From NCBI GenBank assembly GCA_023105745.1, contig JALGQZ010000008.1, forward strand, positions 50,892,618-50,956,617: DNA of 64,000 nt, in the 5' to 3' direction. Shown piece by piece: positions 43,282 through 55,826 of this stretch; position 1 is the first letter of the stretch, and the number at the start of each line of letters is the position of its first letter. The DNA is from Austropuccinia psidii. Its lineage: Eukaryota; Basidiomycota; Pucciniomycetes; Pucciniales; Sphaerophragmiaceae. The notes beneath the pieces are model-generated. The model ran no database searches. It was given only the letters and a program-made list of their open reading frames with translations, and was not told the origin of the DNA. Made by a program: the position numbers and the translations under genes.

Positions 43282-44457
43282 CTATAAAAATTTTGCAATT
43301 GGGTACTTTCCACCACAATAAGTACACAACCCCTCTTTAATCCTCCTCTCCTGTTCAGAACCAATCAATTTCTTTTCCTTATTGAGGAGAGCAGCATGCG
43401 GCTTCTCCTTTGAAGCTTGAAATTTCTTGCCCTTCTTGTTCTTCATTTGGTGAGGCCTCTTTTGAAATGAGTTTTGAGGAGGCCTTGAGGGATTGGATCC
43501 ATTAAAAGGAGGCTTCTTCTCTCGATTACCACCCTTTTCCTTTTGCCGCTCATGATATCTTGTGTCTAATTCTAAAGTGACATCCATAAGTTCTTGAAGA
43601 GTGTCAAAAATTCCAGGGTGAGAATCCAATTTGTCTAATAATCTTGATGCCAATTCTCTTCTGTAAACATGGATATAAGCTCTTTCCCCCCCAATCTCCA
43701 ATTCTTGACATTAAGCTTCTGAAATCAGCAATTTACAAGGATACATGGCCACTTTCCTTCATCCTCAAACTGTCCAACTCTTTTTAAACTTTCCTGAATT
43801 CATTGGGGTCACCAAACAGAGTGAATAATTGGGTTTCAAATAACTTCCAATTATTGAGGAGGTAGGAAGGATCTTCATTGGAAATATTTGAGAGGTAGGG
43901 GTCAATCCATTTTCCAGCTCTACCAGTGAGAAAAGAAGTTGAGTAAAGAACTTTCTTCCTGTCAGAGAAGAAATTGCTGGATCATTATGGAATATTAATT
44001 GACAGGATTGGATAAATCCTCTCAATTTATGAGCTTGAGTACCATCAAAGGAATCAGGTGCCTTCATGGATGGAGTCTTGAAAGCAGGGGCTTTGGAATT
44101 GTCCCTGGGGGTAACTGCTTGAGTGTGTTGCCCCATGAATTGAGTCATTTGCTCCATCATCTTGAGGAGACTTGGTTCAGTTTGAGAGACAAGAGGTTGA
44201 TTAGAAAGGGCTATATTAGAACCCTGAGGCACCTCTGCAGCATTTGCAAAGGCATCTGCCACTTCAGTCTCCCCAGAATCTTCCTCTTCAACAGACTCTT
44301 CCCCCTCTTCATCTTCAACTTCCCCTAATCTTGCTCTTGCACCTTCAGACATGCCAGGGTAGCCACCCAAAATTCCAGAGAAGGATCTTGATCTTCTATA
44401 TTTCATTCCACCTCTTCTTGAGGGTTCTGCTCCTTTCATTGGTGGTCCTCTGTCCAA
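43282..44457 (-). pseudogene. Gypsy-2 gag
   Basis: The N-terminal part (43765-44457) is acidic and Ser/Glu-rich (GEEVEDEEGEESVEEE-like) followed by APAFKTPSMKAPDSFDGTQ and RGFIQSCQLIFHND, typical of chromovirus capsid proteins. The C-terminal part (43282-43701) has YIHVYRRELASRLLDKLDSH, a basic region and CTYCGGKYPIAKF, the first half of a CCHC zinc knuckle whose second half is lost at the stop. A gap with broken frame lies at 43702-43764. Confidence 0.85.
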
Positions 44458-44697
44458 GTTTGCACTAAGCTGATGAACTGATGGTGTGTGGTTAAGAGGA
44501 ACCCTTGCTGTAGGAGTGAGAACAGCTAGATTTCTTTGAGATCTAGTGTTCTTTGCTGGTGTGCTATGCTGAACTGGAATTATGAAGAATTAGAATAATA
44601 ATTTGATGGTATAAAAAACAGAAATCAAAAGCTGGGCCAAATCAATCACAATAAAGTTCTTGATGAGTGTTGAGGAATCAATTCAAATCTTGAGGTG

Positions 44698-44935
44698 AAG
44701 TCAAATTCAATCAATAATCAAATCAATTCAATCAATAATCAAAAATTAATTCAATTAAGTATCAATAATATTGAAGAATTCAATAAACAATCAGTCAATC
44801 AATCAATCAATCAATGTCTTCAAGGTCAGTTCAAGGTCTTGAGGAATCAATCAGTCAATCAATATCTTCAGGAATCAAAATCAATCAATAACCAATCAAT
44901 TTCCAATCAACAACCAATCAATAACTCTTGATAAG
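44698..44935. repeat. Degenerate AATC microsatellite in the Gypsy-2 leader
   Basis: ATCAAT and TCAATCAA words recur throughout, with a pure run at about 44792-44815. It lies in the untranslated leader between the 5' LTR and gag. The rest of 44458-45188 is AT-rich with no gene. No clear tRNA primer site was found next to the LTR at 45188. Confidence 0.8.
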
Positions 44936-45188
44936 ACCTGAATAAACAAACAAAGAGAAGTTTTTTTGAAATGAAATGGAGTGAAATGAGATGAGATGGT
45001 CAGCAATGATTAATAAAAATAGAAAGAGTCAATTTTAATATGAATGAAATGAACAAGATGAAAATTGATGAGAGAAAAATGCTAATCATAAAAAATCATA
45101 GGATCATTAAAGAGTCATAATTGATGAATGAGAGAAATGAACATAAATGAATGAAAAGAAATAATCAAATATTAGTTAATTAATTTAA

Positions 45189-45939
45189 TGTCACAGGGGC
45201 TCTTCTAAGTGAAGAGGGCCTGGGACTCACTTATGGAGGGCTCAGGATATGTTAAGAAGGAATAAACTTAAGAGTGTTAATATATGATGAATTACTAATA
45301 AAAGAAATATAAGAAAAGCAGCAACAAAAGAATAAGATTAAGAAATAAAAGAGCCAACAACAAACAGGTCCAATTCCACTGTCTCAACCTGTCAGAATGG
45401 AAAGAGAAGGGTTAATAAGGATATGGCCACCCAACTCATACTGTACAGGCAAAGAAAGAAAATGCAAAGACTAACTTAATATTAAATAAATACAATACCT
45501 AAAATAAGGATAATAATATTCATTAAATAATAAATAAACTAAATTAATTAACTGGGAAAAAGTCCCCAGGGGGGAGAAAGAGGGGCTGGTATATGTGAGA
45601 ATTACCAGCCCTGATCCAGCGAGAGAATTTTCATGAGAGGATTGAGTGATTGAATTGAGTCTGGCCAACACAGGTACTGTACAGTTGTATAGAGCCTGTA
45701 CAAGAGGTGTGGTGGAGTTGAGTGATAATACAGCTTCATAATGGTGTATCCAAACTGTATTGGGTGAATCCAACCTGTACAGATGTTGACAGGCTGTATT
45801 GAAGTTCCAAGCTGTATGCATGTTTCAGCAAAGAAGATTTCTGAAGCTGAATGCTGATGGAAATAGTGGATCTGCTTATTTGAGGTGTTTGAGCGGGTGT
45901 ATTAATCAATACCCTTACCCCTGGTGAGTGGTTGTTACA
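45189..45939 (-). repeat. 5' LTR of Gypsy-2
   Basis: 751 bp, same ends as the 3' LTR, followed by the duplicated ATTAA. Confidence 0.92.
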
Positions 45940-46110
45940 ATTAAACACATAGATATCCAGTTGCACTTCATTAAAAAAGCCATCCAAGGGAATCTTCTGT
46001 GTCTTCAATATGTTCCCTCCACTCAAATGCTGGCAGATTTCTTAACAAAATCCATTAACAAAATAATGCTGGAAAATTCACTGTGTCCATTAAACCTTTT
46101 GCAACTGGGT
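45940..46110 (+). pseudogene. Copia RNase H, terminal part
   Basis: The frame IKHIDIQLHFIKKAI, then STQMLADFLTKSINK is the conserved end of Copia RNase H, with ADFLTK as hallmark. It continues the series cut at 35967. Confidence 0.85.
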
Positions 46111-46121
46111 GTGAGGGGGGA

Positions 46122-46488
46122 TGTAGAATTATTGACCCAAAGTGGTCTAGGTGAGAATTACCCCAAACCCAGTGCAAAAGCACCAGCCACTTAAAACTGA
46201 TTGGGTCACATTTACTCAGATCAGTAAAGACACAGACACTGTCCAGCACATGTCCATGGCTAAGAACCGCGGGGCACAAACACCAGAAGTAGGGTTGAGA
46301 ACAGGGTTAAAAAGGCTGACACTACTCTACAATGAAAGGAATCAAAATCACCATCTCTCTCTCTTAAATACACAATTTCTTTCATCATATCTCTCCCTCT
46401 TTCTATTTTATCATTGTAACACTGTAACTAGAATCATCGCATCTTCTTATTTGTTCATTAATTGTATTCTTAAAACGCTGTAACCACA
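46122..46488 (+). repeat. 3' LTR of the Copia element (right end approximate)
   Basis: It begins TGTAGAATTATTGACC directly after a polypurine tract (GTGAGGGGGGA, 46111-46121). The right end is placed at an ACA near 46488 by inference only, because the left LTR is outside the window. Confidence 0.6.
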
Positions 46489-49400
46489 AAAAGGTATGAA
46501 GCATTGTTTTACTCACTAAAATTTGAAGAAACACTGAACCAGAAATGCTCTAAACAGATCATTGCTACTACTTTAATGTTATAACTTGACTTGCTCAGAC
46601 TACTGTTATATCTCTGTATTCTGACTTTAAAGGTACTCTTTTTAATTCTTAGTCTAACTTCTATAAACATAATTTGCATGTTAATACATTCCACCTTTAA
46701 AGTTCTAAAAAAACTTAGATTAATATCAGAACATGTCCCCAAACTATTTAAAGAGGACATATTTGTATCTACAGCATGTAATAACTTTATTTTGTTCTTC
46801 TTTCTTATCTTACAAAATATCACACTGCTCTCCACCTTTTAGTATCTATCTTGTTTTCTCTTTCTTTGCTGTATATACCTAAAAGGGCATTAATTAAATA
46901 ACACCTTTTGGTTCCTTTTACCAAGAGAACTCACTGTGCTCTTATTCTAAAGTAACGTGAACTTATTATAAATACAAGACTTCTTCAGAAAAGTAATTGG
47001 GATCACCACAAAGAAGGACAAAAGCTACTGTGTAGCTTTCATCCCCTCTTAGAATTTTCCTTCTGAACTATTTTTACTCTAAATAAATATATATACAAAA
47101 ATATTTTATTTGGTAATCCATTTTTTTGCTCACGCAAAATAACACTTAACACAATGATGTTGAAATATGTGATATCTCCCAGTCCTTGAGAAACTAAAAA
47201 ACTCCATTTAAGGAAAATGATCACACTGTGTGGATTTAAGAACATCGTCAGGTATGCTGTGCGATAGAGTTAAAAACATGCGCTCATCTTATAAGGAGCA
47301 TGTCTGAGCTTGAGATATGATAATCTTGCCTGTTAGAGCATTTCACCGTTGAGACGGTGCTTTCCCTTTTATTATTTGTACTTTTCTCTCAAAATACTTT
47401 TCATCAAACAAAAAGTAAAAATACTTTTGCGCATTTGCTTATTGTACATATTTTACTAGAAAGTACTGTACTCTTTAGTATTTAACGAGACATTACTTCG
47501 TTGTGTCGAATGAATCAGGATCAACGCGGGCTGAATTGACTAGGTAATAAAATTTCCCTTGATCCACAAGATAGCAGTCACAATGAGTATGTACCCGACA
47601 AGCAGATTCCAAGAGTTATCAAAGGGATTATTCTGGGGGATAATCTTTTCAGAGTGGGGTTCCTCAATTAAGCGTTGGGGTTATAAAATTGTAGCTCGTT
47701 ATCTTTTCATTACTTATTAACATGAATATAAATAGACGTCTTTCTTGTTCTCAAAATCTCTATCATGTGTTAGACTCGTATTAGTTCTTTCTCTGTTACT
47801 TAAACCACTCTATAGAACTCGACTACCTTACTCCAGCAAGGCTTCAGGAGGAGTTGAGGTATTTCCTTTATTTCTTTAACCGTTCTTTTTTTCTTTGTTA
47901 CTGACCAGAACCATGATCGTAGTATCATTCTGATTCTCTAAGCAATAATTAGTTAAATAGTAGTATTTGAGCTTGTAATAACCAGAATATAGGTATTTAG
48001 TCTATGCCTTTGTATCTCTCATATTTACTTTAACTAACCGACGTTTTTGTTGTCAGTATTATTAGCTACTAGCTTTTCATAACATACTCATAGCAATTAA
48101 AAGATTAATAACAAAACTTCTCTTTGCACGTTGTAGCTTAGGATATGATAATATATGATAATATAAAAATTAAGAAAAATTATAATTCATTAATATCATC
48201 GTTGCCGTCGTCGCTTCGCTATCTTATTCTTAACATTGCCCTGAATCACTATAATCTCTTATCTATCTTTAACAGGATTTCTGTCGTACAAAACACATCC
48301 TTCAGGAATTAGCATTTTGCCTCACCTCTGAATGGTCATTTCGGACATCGTGATGACTGATATCTCCCATTTAGTGTTTTACCACTTATCAATTAAAGAT
48401 AGTGTATTACTTATTCTTTTTATTTGTATTTGTGTTAACAATATCGTTAGGTTGGTACCTCACCCTTTCTCATGTTGTGTATCACTGCTAACCCACTTAT
48501 CACGATAGTTGCGTTAGGAGTTGCGTTTTGCGTTGTACCTGCCTTATTAGACTTATTACTCTTGTTTTTCACTCTTAGGTACATGATTACTTCTTTCTCT
48601 CCTTTTTATTTTAGTTTGTTTTCATTGCCTTAGTATAGTACTTTTAGTTTGTTGAAATCTTACAAATGAAACATCTTAAATTAAAACTCGCGGAAGATCG
48701 AGGTTAAGTTTCAGCCCTTCCTACACCCGATAGCAAAGAAATAAAATCATTAAGTCTTTGGCTCCCACTTCTTTTTGAGGCTCATAAATTGAATTAAGAA
48801 ACTAGTAGCAGGTTGTAAGACGAATTGGGTTCAGCATGTGTGCACTAACTCCTTATTGCAATAGATCTTAGTTGACTCGAAAATAAGGTTCGTACTAGAA
48901 GAGTAGTCTTCATGATATGAGCGTGATTGTTAGAGCAGACGCTCAAAGAAAAATTCACATTCTGGGCCGTATTGCTTAAAAGATGGTTGTTTAGAAGATT
49001 GTACAATTTCCTGACTGAGATTTCCCGGAGAGCATCTCGGTTTGATACTACTACTCCATTTTTCGCATGGGCGATACAGAATCTGGTAGGATACCGCACA
49101 ACTAAAAGCGTCCTTCGGAAAGGCGTCTGTCTTCGCATGAGGGAGTGGAGCCGGGAAGAATCGGAGCTGCATGTGGTGTGCAGGTTTAGCTACAATAACT
49201 AGGTGCTAATAGTTGAAAAATAGGGAATAATGTTCTAGAAAGCTGCGTATGATGCTGGTTGAAATAGCGTCAAACAGCTTTTGAAGCTTTGTCAAAGGAA
49301 TCCGCCGCACTTGACACGACTTGTAAGAACATTATTTCCTCAGAATTTTATGGAGACAAGCCGGTGGATCGGAGAGCATATTGCATGTTTTCAAGAAATC

Positions 49401-49654
49401 ATGGTGTCAACCGCGAAGCTGGATGTTTTGGCTACTTGATGATGATTGTTTATCGGCAAGGAAAGCCTTGCTGGCGCAGATTGCGCGCTGGGCTCCAGAT
49501 AAAAGCCTTGCGATCCAGGACGTTCACAGGGCCACGTCCCTCAGGATTTCTTCCGCCAGCCAGCTTAAACTTCATTGGTTACCTCTACAACCAATCACAC
49601 ACCTATTTCCACTTTATTCCTGGGATATTTTCTATCGGTTGGCCATAAGCGAGA
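46489..49654. other. Low-repeat region without a supported gene
   Basis: No frame longer than about 120 residues and no recognised protein. A TATAAATA box lies at 47727-47734 above a pyrimidine-rich stretch, so an untranslated exon or a short spliced gene is possible. A perfect hairpin CACCGT-TGAG-ACGGTG lies at 47344-47359, followed by a T-rich run. A frame at 49289-49648 is open but without features. This is the best candidate for non-transposon DNA here. Confidence 0.4.
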
Positions 49655-50092
49655 ATGAAATCAATCAAGATTTATGCGATGCTCTCGGCCCTTATCACCC
49701 TAGCCTTTGCGTCTTTTGAGGGTATTAGAGCTGGAAACCAGGTGGCAAATTTCTGCAACCGGTGCCCCAAGCCATTAACACACCAGTTCGCTGGCAACCG
49801 TTGGCGCCTGAAATGTACGCGATGCGGGGTTTTTCTCCAGCAGACGCAGCACGACATCATCCTACCGCCAGAGGCAACAAAACCCGGAGGGGAAAATGCA
49901 ATATGTATGAGTGGACAATGTGACAAATCGCTTGGATGGTTTGAGCATGACGTGTTTCGGCATGAATACCGATGGGTCTGTCCAACTCATGGGGAATATG
50001 TGCCTCTTCCTGCGTCTTCGTGGACCGATGCTGGTGAAGCCAGCAACCAAGGTAAATTCATAATATTTGCTCATCGGCAGCGTAGATCTTAG
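49655..50092 (+). CDS. Small cysteine-rich secreted protein (candidate effector)
   Basis: 145 residues. The N-terminus MKSIKIYAMLSALITLAFAS is a classic signal peptide (basic start, hydrophobic core, cleavage probably after FEGIRA or nearby). The mature part has eight Cys, arranged as NFCNRCPK, LKCTRCGVF, ICMSGQC and WVCPTHG; the CxxC pairs could bind zinc or form disulfides. No homologue was recognised. Rust effectors are typically short, secreted, Cys-rich and located among transposons, so that is the likely class, by inference. There is no intron in the model, and the start is the first ATG in frame. Confidence 0.6.
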   Translation: MKSIKIYAMLSALITLAFASFEGIRAGNQVANFCNRCPKPLTHQFAGNRWRLKCTRCGVFLQQTQHDIILPPEATKPGGENAICMSGQCDKSLGWFEHDVFRHEYRWVCPTHGEYVPLPASSWTDAGEASNQGKFIIFAHRQRRS

Positions 50093-50600
50093 GTAGTTCC
50101 TCGAAGTAAACTGACAGAAGCTGCGTCTTTGTATCCTTTCCATGACAACATTTCTACCAAACGACCTGATCAGGCTCCGTTCTAAACGACGTGAGCACCG
50201 AGTTAACGCTCGGCAGATACTCCTGACAAAAATTATGATGACTATTGTCATCACAACACCTTTCCCTCCAAACAAATGGCTATGAATGGCACTTCTAGCG
50301 CAAAGTAAGTTACGACCATAAAAGCTAACTAGCCATCAGACCGATACATCCCTAAGGGCTAGTAAAAGTCGGTCGAGAAATAATCTCGACTAGCTTTCCT
50401 GAGACCATTTAGTAATATATAAAAATATGCGATCTTTCCCGTCTGCTCGTAATGAAACATTTTTTAGTATCTTGTTCTTCTTGACTCTCATATTTTTACA
50501 TCACTTTTGTATTTCACAAATATACGCTCCAACTTCTTTTTGTAAAAACTCTATCAAGTCCAGAGGCAACAGCCACACGCAGTAGACGATTAAGCTTGAG
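50093..50600. other. Downstream spacer
   Basis: No gene seen; it probably includes the 3' end of the secreted-protein gene. Confidence 0.4.
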
Positions 50601-50970
50601 TATTGTTCTGTTCAAAAGCTACTCCTTTGATGGCTCTATTTTACTGGGATGCTCAGGACATCTTCTCAGATGCCTCTGCTTGTTCACTGAAAGGAAAAAT
50701 GCAGACCAGCAGCTTTTTTAGCCTCCCACTATTCTATTTGGGTTTGTTAGACAAGCATGGATATGGTTTGATCATTTTAGTAGAGGTAAAAGCAATGCAT
50801 GCAAGCTATTATATGGTCTTCACCAGATATCTGCTTCGGAAAGTCTTGCTTTCAAAGAAGAGAAAGAGTTCATACACCAGTGTAGTCCTTCAGTATCACA
50901 CTTGAAGTGACATCAACTCACAAGCAATCTTTAGCATTTCTTTTGAGGCAAAAAGTGGGGGCTCTTGGAT
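50601..50970 (+). other. 3' tail of an LTR element next to LTR-C
   Basis: It ends in the polypurine-like AAAAAGTGGGGGCTCTTGGAT directly before an LTR start. The open frame 50603-50905 is not recognised. The rest of the element is missing. Confidence 0.45.
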
Positions 50971-53090
50971 TGTGAGCCTGTGAGATATGTATGACATACC
51001 CATAAGGCCACAAATAAATTTATACACAGTTGATTTAGTCTGAAACAGACTTATCAATTGAATTCAAAATAAAAAATAACAAAAAATAAGTAGTATAATT
51101 AATATGTCATTTTTGGATTCTACACCAAAAATAACCTAGCATAGACCCATAGGGTGTTATACCCAAAAATGGTTATTTCTTATGCTATTAGAAGATTTAA
51201 GAAGCCCAAAGTACATTTGCAACTGTTTTAAGATTTTTTAAAAATTGTTAAATTTAAGCTTAAATAAACTTAAATTTAATGTTTCATAAGGTTTATGCAA
51301 ACTTGCCAAAACTTTAGTTAAATTTAAGGTGTTGTGCATATTTACTGAATTGGCTAAGGATTTGCCATAAAGAATGTAAATCCTGCGTGAGCTAAACTTA
51401 AAAGGGTTTAAGGACATAGTATGGCTTTAAATAAATACAAGGGCAAAATCCATGCAGAAAGGATGGACAAAGGAAAAAGACCAAACAGAGCTGGGGACCC
51501 AACTTTTGGGATCTACAAGGATTGAATTAAGGTTTTCCACCTGTATTGGGGGATTTTCATGCTTATTTAAGCTTCAAGATTAGACTTTGATCCAACGTTA
51601 AATTATCAACTGGTTTTATCCCAATCTGGACAGGAATTTCAAGCTGCCAAAGGTTAAATTCCAATATGAAAGCTTGAAGTCAAGGTTTGAATAACTTTGA
51701 AAGCTTAAATAAGCTTAAAAATTTAAAGTTACAAGTATCAAAACCTTATCAAAAAGCTGAGGTTTGGTGTGTATTGCTATTTTATGTGGAAAAATAGCAA
51801 TAACTTCAAAAATTCATGAAAAATCCAATTCCTGAAGGATTTTTTTGAATATTTCACACAGCTTACAAATTAATGTTATCTGTGTATACATTAAATTATA
51901 AGTATCTTTCTTAAACAAGTTTAATTCCTAATTAGCCTTGAAATTAACCATTTTGATTATTCTTAAAGAAAGTTAAGATTCCTTTGAGAACTAATTGAAA
52001 GTTCAGTTATAGAGATTTTTGCTTGAAGCTTTATTTTTAAGCTTTTAATGTGATTAAATTTAAAATAAAAAAGCTTATTTCATCTTAAAACTCAAAAGAA
52101 TTAAACCAAAAGAGGATTAAAGCTACTTGGAATTAAGAAAAACACTGGTAACTTTAAATTGGAATTGAAAATAAGTTACCCTAACCTAAGAACCTTATTT
52201 TTAGACATGGTTTTTAAATTTTTGACCTGATAATGCGCTCTATATCCATTATGAATCATGATTGCTGCTCTGCAGGCATAAAGAGATCCTATACATCACT
52301 TCTTTTGACAATAAGCAATCATCATTCCAATTATATTAGACATTCAAACAGGTAAAGCTTTATTAATAATAAGCTATTATTATTGAAGTGTTTTATTAAG
52401 TATTTTATTCTTTGTTAATCTTAATTTAAGGAATTAAAATCATAGAAATCAGATTATTGTTGCAATCACCAATAATATACTTTATTGTTTGAAATTATTG
52501 TCTCAAATATTTTTTTAAATCCACAAATTCCTCTACAAAACTCTTAGATCTTATTTTTTATCATAGGAAGCTATTTTATATTTTAAAATACTGACTCTTG
52601 GTGTTTTTTGAACTTAAAAATATTATTTAATATAATAACTGTTGTTGTTTGACTTGTTATATTAAATAAATATTACAAGTAAGTTTTCTCTAAAAGCTCT
52701 ATATTTTTTATCTATTATTAGTTTTTTATAGAATTTTGCTATTCTCTGCACAGTGTGTGTGATAATTTCTTTTATGAAAAGAATTTATATATTATTTATA
52801 ACTGGATAAATATTGTCATTTTACACATGTAATTGTCTCATCAAAAGCTTTACACTTCTTATTGCTATAATCGTCAGTGACTATAAGAATAATAGAATAA
52901 TTATAAATATTTCTTATTATTATTAAATTATTTAATAGTAATTAAATTTCTTTATATATATATATAATTATTTTATAGTAATTATATAAATTTGTGGTTA
53001 TAATACTTAATAATCTTATATTTTATACTGCAGACAGTCATATTATTATTGATATTTTGTACTATTATGAAGATTTTCATAGAAAAACCT
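50971..53090 (+). repeat. LTR-C, a diverged relative of LTR-A and LTR-B (right end approximate)
   Basis: It starts TGTGAGCCTGTGAG; its first 45 bases match LTR-A and LTR-B, including CCCATAAGGCCACAAAT. The sequence near 53030-53090 resembles the last 60 bases of LTR-B. AT-rich, no gene. Confidence 0.6.
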
Positions 53091-53784
53091 GAAATGGATA
53101 TTCCTGGGTGTAAGGATCTCATAGTATGGTTGGAGTTCTGGTTGGAAATATGTAAAACTGATGATAGTCATTGTATGGGTCATGCATTGGTGTAAGAGCT
53201 TGAGTGGGACATCACATATGACTTTCAAAAATTATCTGTGTTTGCATATGGTATATATACAGCAGTTCTATATAGAAGATAGCAGTTAGTTTTTGTCATT
53301 CTCTCCTTTTTCAAACAAAGGATTTTTTGACAAAAGAAGGTATTTTCAAAAAATAAAAATCAACTTTTTTGAAAAGCATTTATTTCACAAAAAAAACAAC
53401 TGTTGTCATCAAATATTTTTCTCCAAAAAGTTGATTTTTTTCTGCTACATTTTTTTCTAAAAGAAACTTTTTGCAGGAGAAAATAATTTAATCAAAACAG
53501 AAATTTTTTGAAAAACAATTTTTTTCACAAAATAGTAACTTTCTTTCAAAAGATGAATGTATTTCAGACTTTAAGAAATATTTTCAATGCATAATGACTT
53601 CATTACAAACCCAAAATAGCACACATTGTGTTTTATCATGAAAAAATGTGAGATAATCAATAAGAGGATTTTGATTATATTTCATACTGGCACGCGAATT
53701 TTGTTACCTTATACTGATGATATATGAGCTAGCACAAGTGGAAAAAATTGAAAAACTCACAAAATGGTGAAAAACAGCCATAAA
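53091..53784. other. AT-rich spacer with a short inverted repeat
   Basis: No gene. AAAAATCAACTTTTT (53355-53369) and AAAAAGTTGATTTTT (53425-53439) form a perfect 15-bp inverted repeat. The sequence is otherwise homopolymer-rich. Confidence 0.5.
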
Positions 53785-53789
53785 GATTG

Positions 53790-55625
53790 TGTGAGCCTTA
53801 GAGGTAATTTCATATACCCAAAAGACCACAAATACAAAAATAACATATTAATATATATAAAATAAATTTATTTATATTATTAAAATAAAAATCAAAATAT
53901 AAATATAAAATTATATTAAAAATAAAAAATTAATTACAATTTAAAAATAAAAAATACATTAAAATTTTGTAAGTATAAAAGTACATTTATACTTGGAAAA
54001 ATTAAGTAAAAATGAAATTTTAACAAAATTATGAAAAATTAAATAAATTTGGAAAAAAGTTAAATAAAAATTATTATAACTTTTTATCCAATAAATAAAC
54101 ACATAAAAATTATTTCACCATTGGATTCCTCATAAAAAATCAGGTGGGGTCGCCTCTGAGTGAAATTCTTGTAACTCAACTCTAAATAAGCTTAAATTAA
54201 GTTTTTAGTATTTTCAATACAAAAGTTGAAAATCCTCAAAACCTTAATTTAATTCACACCACATGTGGTGTTAACCATCAATTTTTGTGTTAAAATTGAG
54301 GTGTTGTGTTTAGTTTAGAAGTTATGAGGAATTGAAGTATTTTCAATTGAATTCAATTGAAATGTCAAAATGTGCGCGTGTATTACATAAGTGAACTTTG
54401 ATTTACATATGAGGTGTCAATTATTACTGTATTGTACTGTACAATTGAATTGAATTACATATGTAAATTATAAGTATAATACATGATGAGGAATTAAAGG
54501 AAAAATAAATTGGAAAGATTAAATTTGGGGGGGAAAAGGAACTCCAGCTCTAAGAGGGAGCTAGACCCCCAAAATCCTTGCTGACAGGCGTGGGATTTCA
54601 AAATTCACGCAAAAGTTCATCACTTTTGGCCTGGAATTGAGTCACAGGGTCTGTGGACTCAATTGATGATGAGGTTTTGATACCAACTGGGGTAGTTTTA
54701 GCTGTTGCCAAGAAGGTAAAACTACCCTTAAGATAAAACAACCATAGTAAAAACAGTTTTAACTGGTTTCTACGCCTCTTACACACATTCTGACGTGTTT
54801 TGAAGGCTCTAGGCCTGGTATTGCTATAGTAATGGCTGATTTAAGGGTGTAAAATGGCTAAAAATGGCTAAAAATGGCTTAAACCAGCCCTTTTTGGTCT
54901 AAACCAGGGTTCAATGATGCCATAATTGGCTTTTCTGTTGTCAGACTGTTTTTCACGACTGACAAGAGTAAAATTTACTTTTGGAGTAAGAGAATTGATG
55001 GCTATAAAAGAATGTCTTCTTTGCCCCACTTTTCTCTTCATGTTAGAATCTTTTCCTTTTATTAATTAGTTTAAACACTGTTAAACCAATCAATCAAAGA
55101 TTCCAACCACCATTTTTAAATCATTTTAATCCTTTTAACCACGTGAAAAAATCATTATAATCATTGTTTGTAACTCTTATAATCATTTTTACCCCTGAAC
55201 CACCCCAAAAGTGAATTAAAGCATCTTTCATCACTGTAAACTTTGTCACTTTGTTTCCAAATTCACTCTGGTCACTTTTGGGCGTGTTTTCTCTTTAATA
55301 TTCTTTTTAAAGACTTTGTTCTTTAATTAATTGCTTGCAGTTCTTTGCTCAATTAATTCCAATTGAAATTGCTCTTGAAGAAATGTCTTTTGTAGCCTTA
55401 AAATATCTCTTGTAGAGTATTTTTTGGATAAATCTTTATTGTTGGTAAAACAATAAATTTTTATATTATTGTTTTATACTAATAAAGTTATAAACAATAA
55501 AATTGGCGTGTTTTCTCTTTAAAATAATATTTCATATTATTTTTAATTGAATTTTACCTTATACAAATTTTGAGGACAGGAAAAGTACTTGATTTTTAAT
55601 CAAAGTTTCATATCCACACCTTACA
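53790..55625 (+). repeat. 5' LTR of Gypsy A3
   Basis: 1836 bp, TGTGAGCCTTAG to CACCTTACA. It contains one more AAAATGGCT-type unit near 54853 than the 3' LTR. Confidence 0.93.
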
Positions 55626-55627
55626 TT

Positions 55628-55645
55628 TGGGGGCCCAGCCGTGAT
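55628..55645 (+). other. tRNA primer binding site of Gypsy A3
   Basis: TGGGGGCCCAGCCGTGAT, two bases after the LTR, complementary to a tRNA end with CCA; identical to A1. Confidence 0.82.
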
Positions 55646-55826
55646 ATTTTACCTGTGACATATTTTTTTACTCTTTTTAAATCTTTTTTCTTATATTGAA
55701 AAATTTAAAAACATATAAAAAATACTTATAATTCAAAAAATCCATAAAAAATAACTTTTTTTATATTATAAGTGAGGCTTATATTTTTATTTCTTTTTTG
55801 AAATAACCTTTTTTTTACTTAATTAA

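Larger units (their letters stand above)
35973..45939 (-). mobile_element. Gypsy-2: complete chromovirus-type Ty3/Gypsy element (9,967 bp)
   Basis: LTRs at 45189-45939 (5') and 35973-36736 (3') and the duplication ATTAA (35968-35972 and 45940-45944) delimit an intact insertion in the Copia RNase H gene. On the minus strand the order is gag, PR, RT-RNase H, integrase, chromodomain, then a long 3' region before a polypurine tract (GAGGGGGATAC, adjoining 36736). A spliced gene in the opposite direction lies in that 3' region. The coding frames are interrupted in several places. Confidence 0.9.
33397..46488 (+). mobile_element. Ty1/Copia element (3' part), split by Gypsy-2
   Basis: The order integrase (33400-34510), reverse transcriptase (34694-35296), RNase H (to 35957, resuming at 45940), polypurine tract and LTR defines Ty1/Copia. 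The left border is the LTR of Gypsy A2. Gypsy-2 sits inside the RNase H coding region; removing it with one ATTAA restores the codon series running into IKHIDIQLHFIKKAI. Many stops show an old copy. Confidence 0.85.

Noticed and set aside
47344..47359. Hairpin plus T-run as a small RNA gene or terminator
   Set aside because: A six-base stem alone is too weak, and no promoter boxes or known RNA shape were seen around it.
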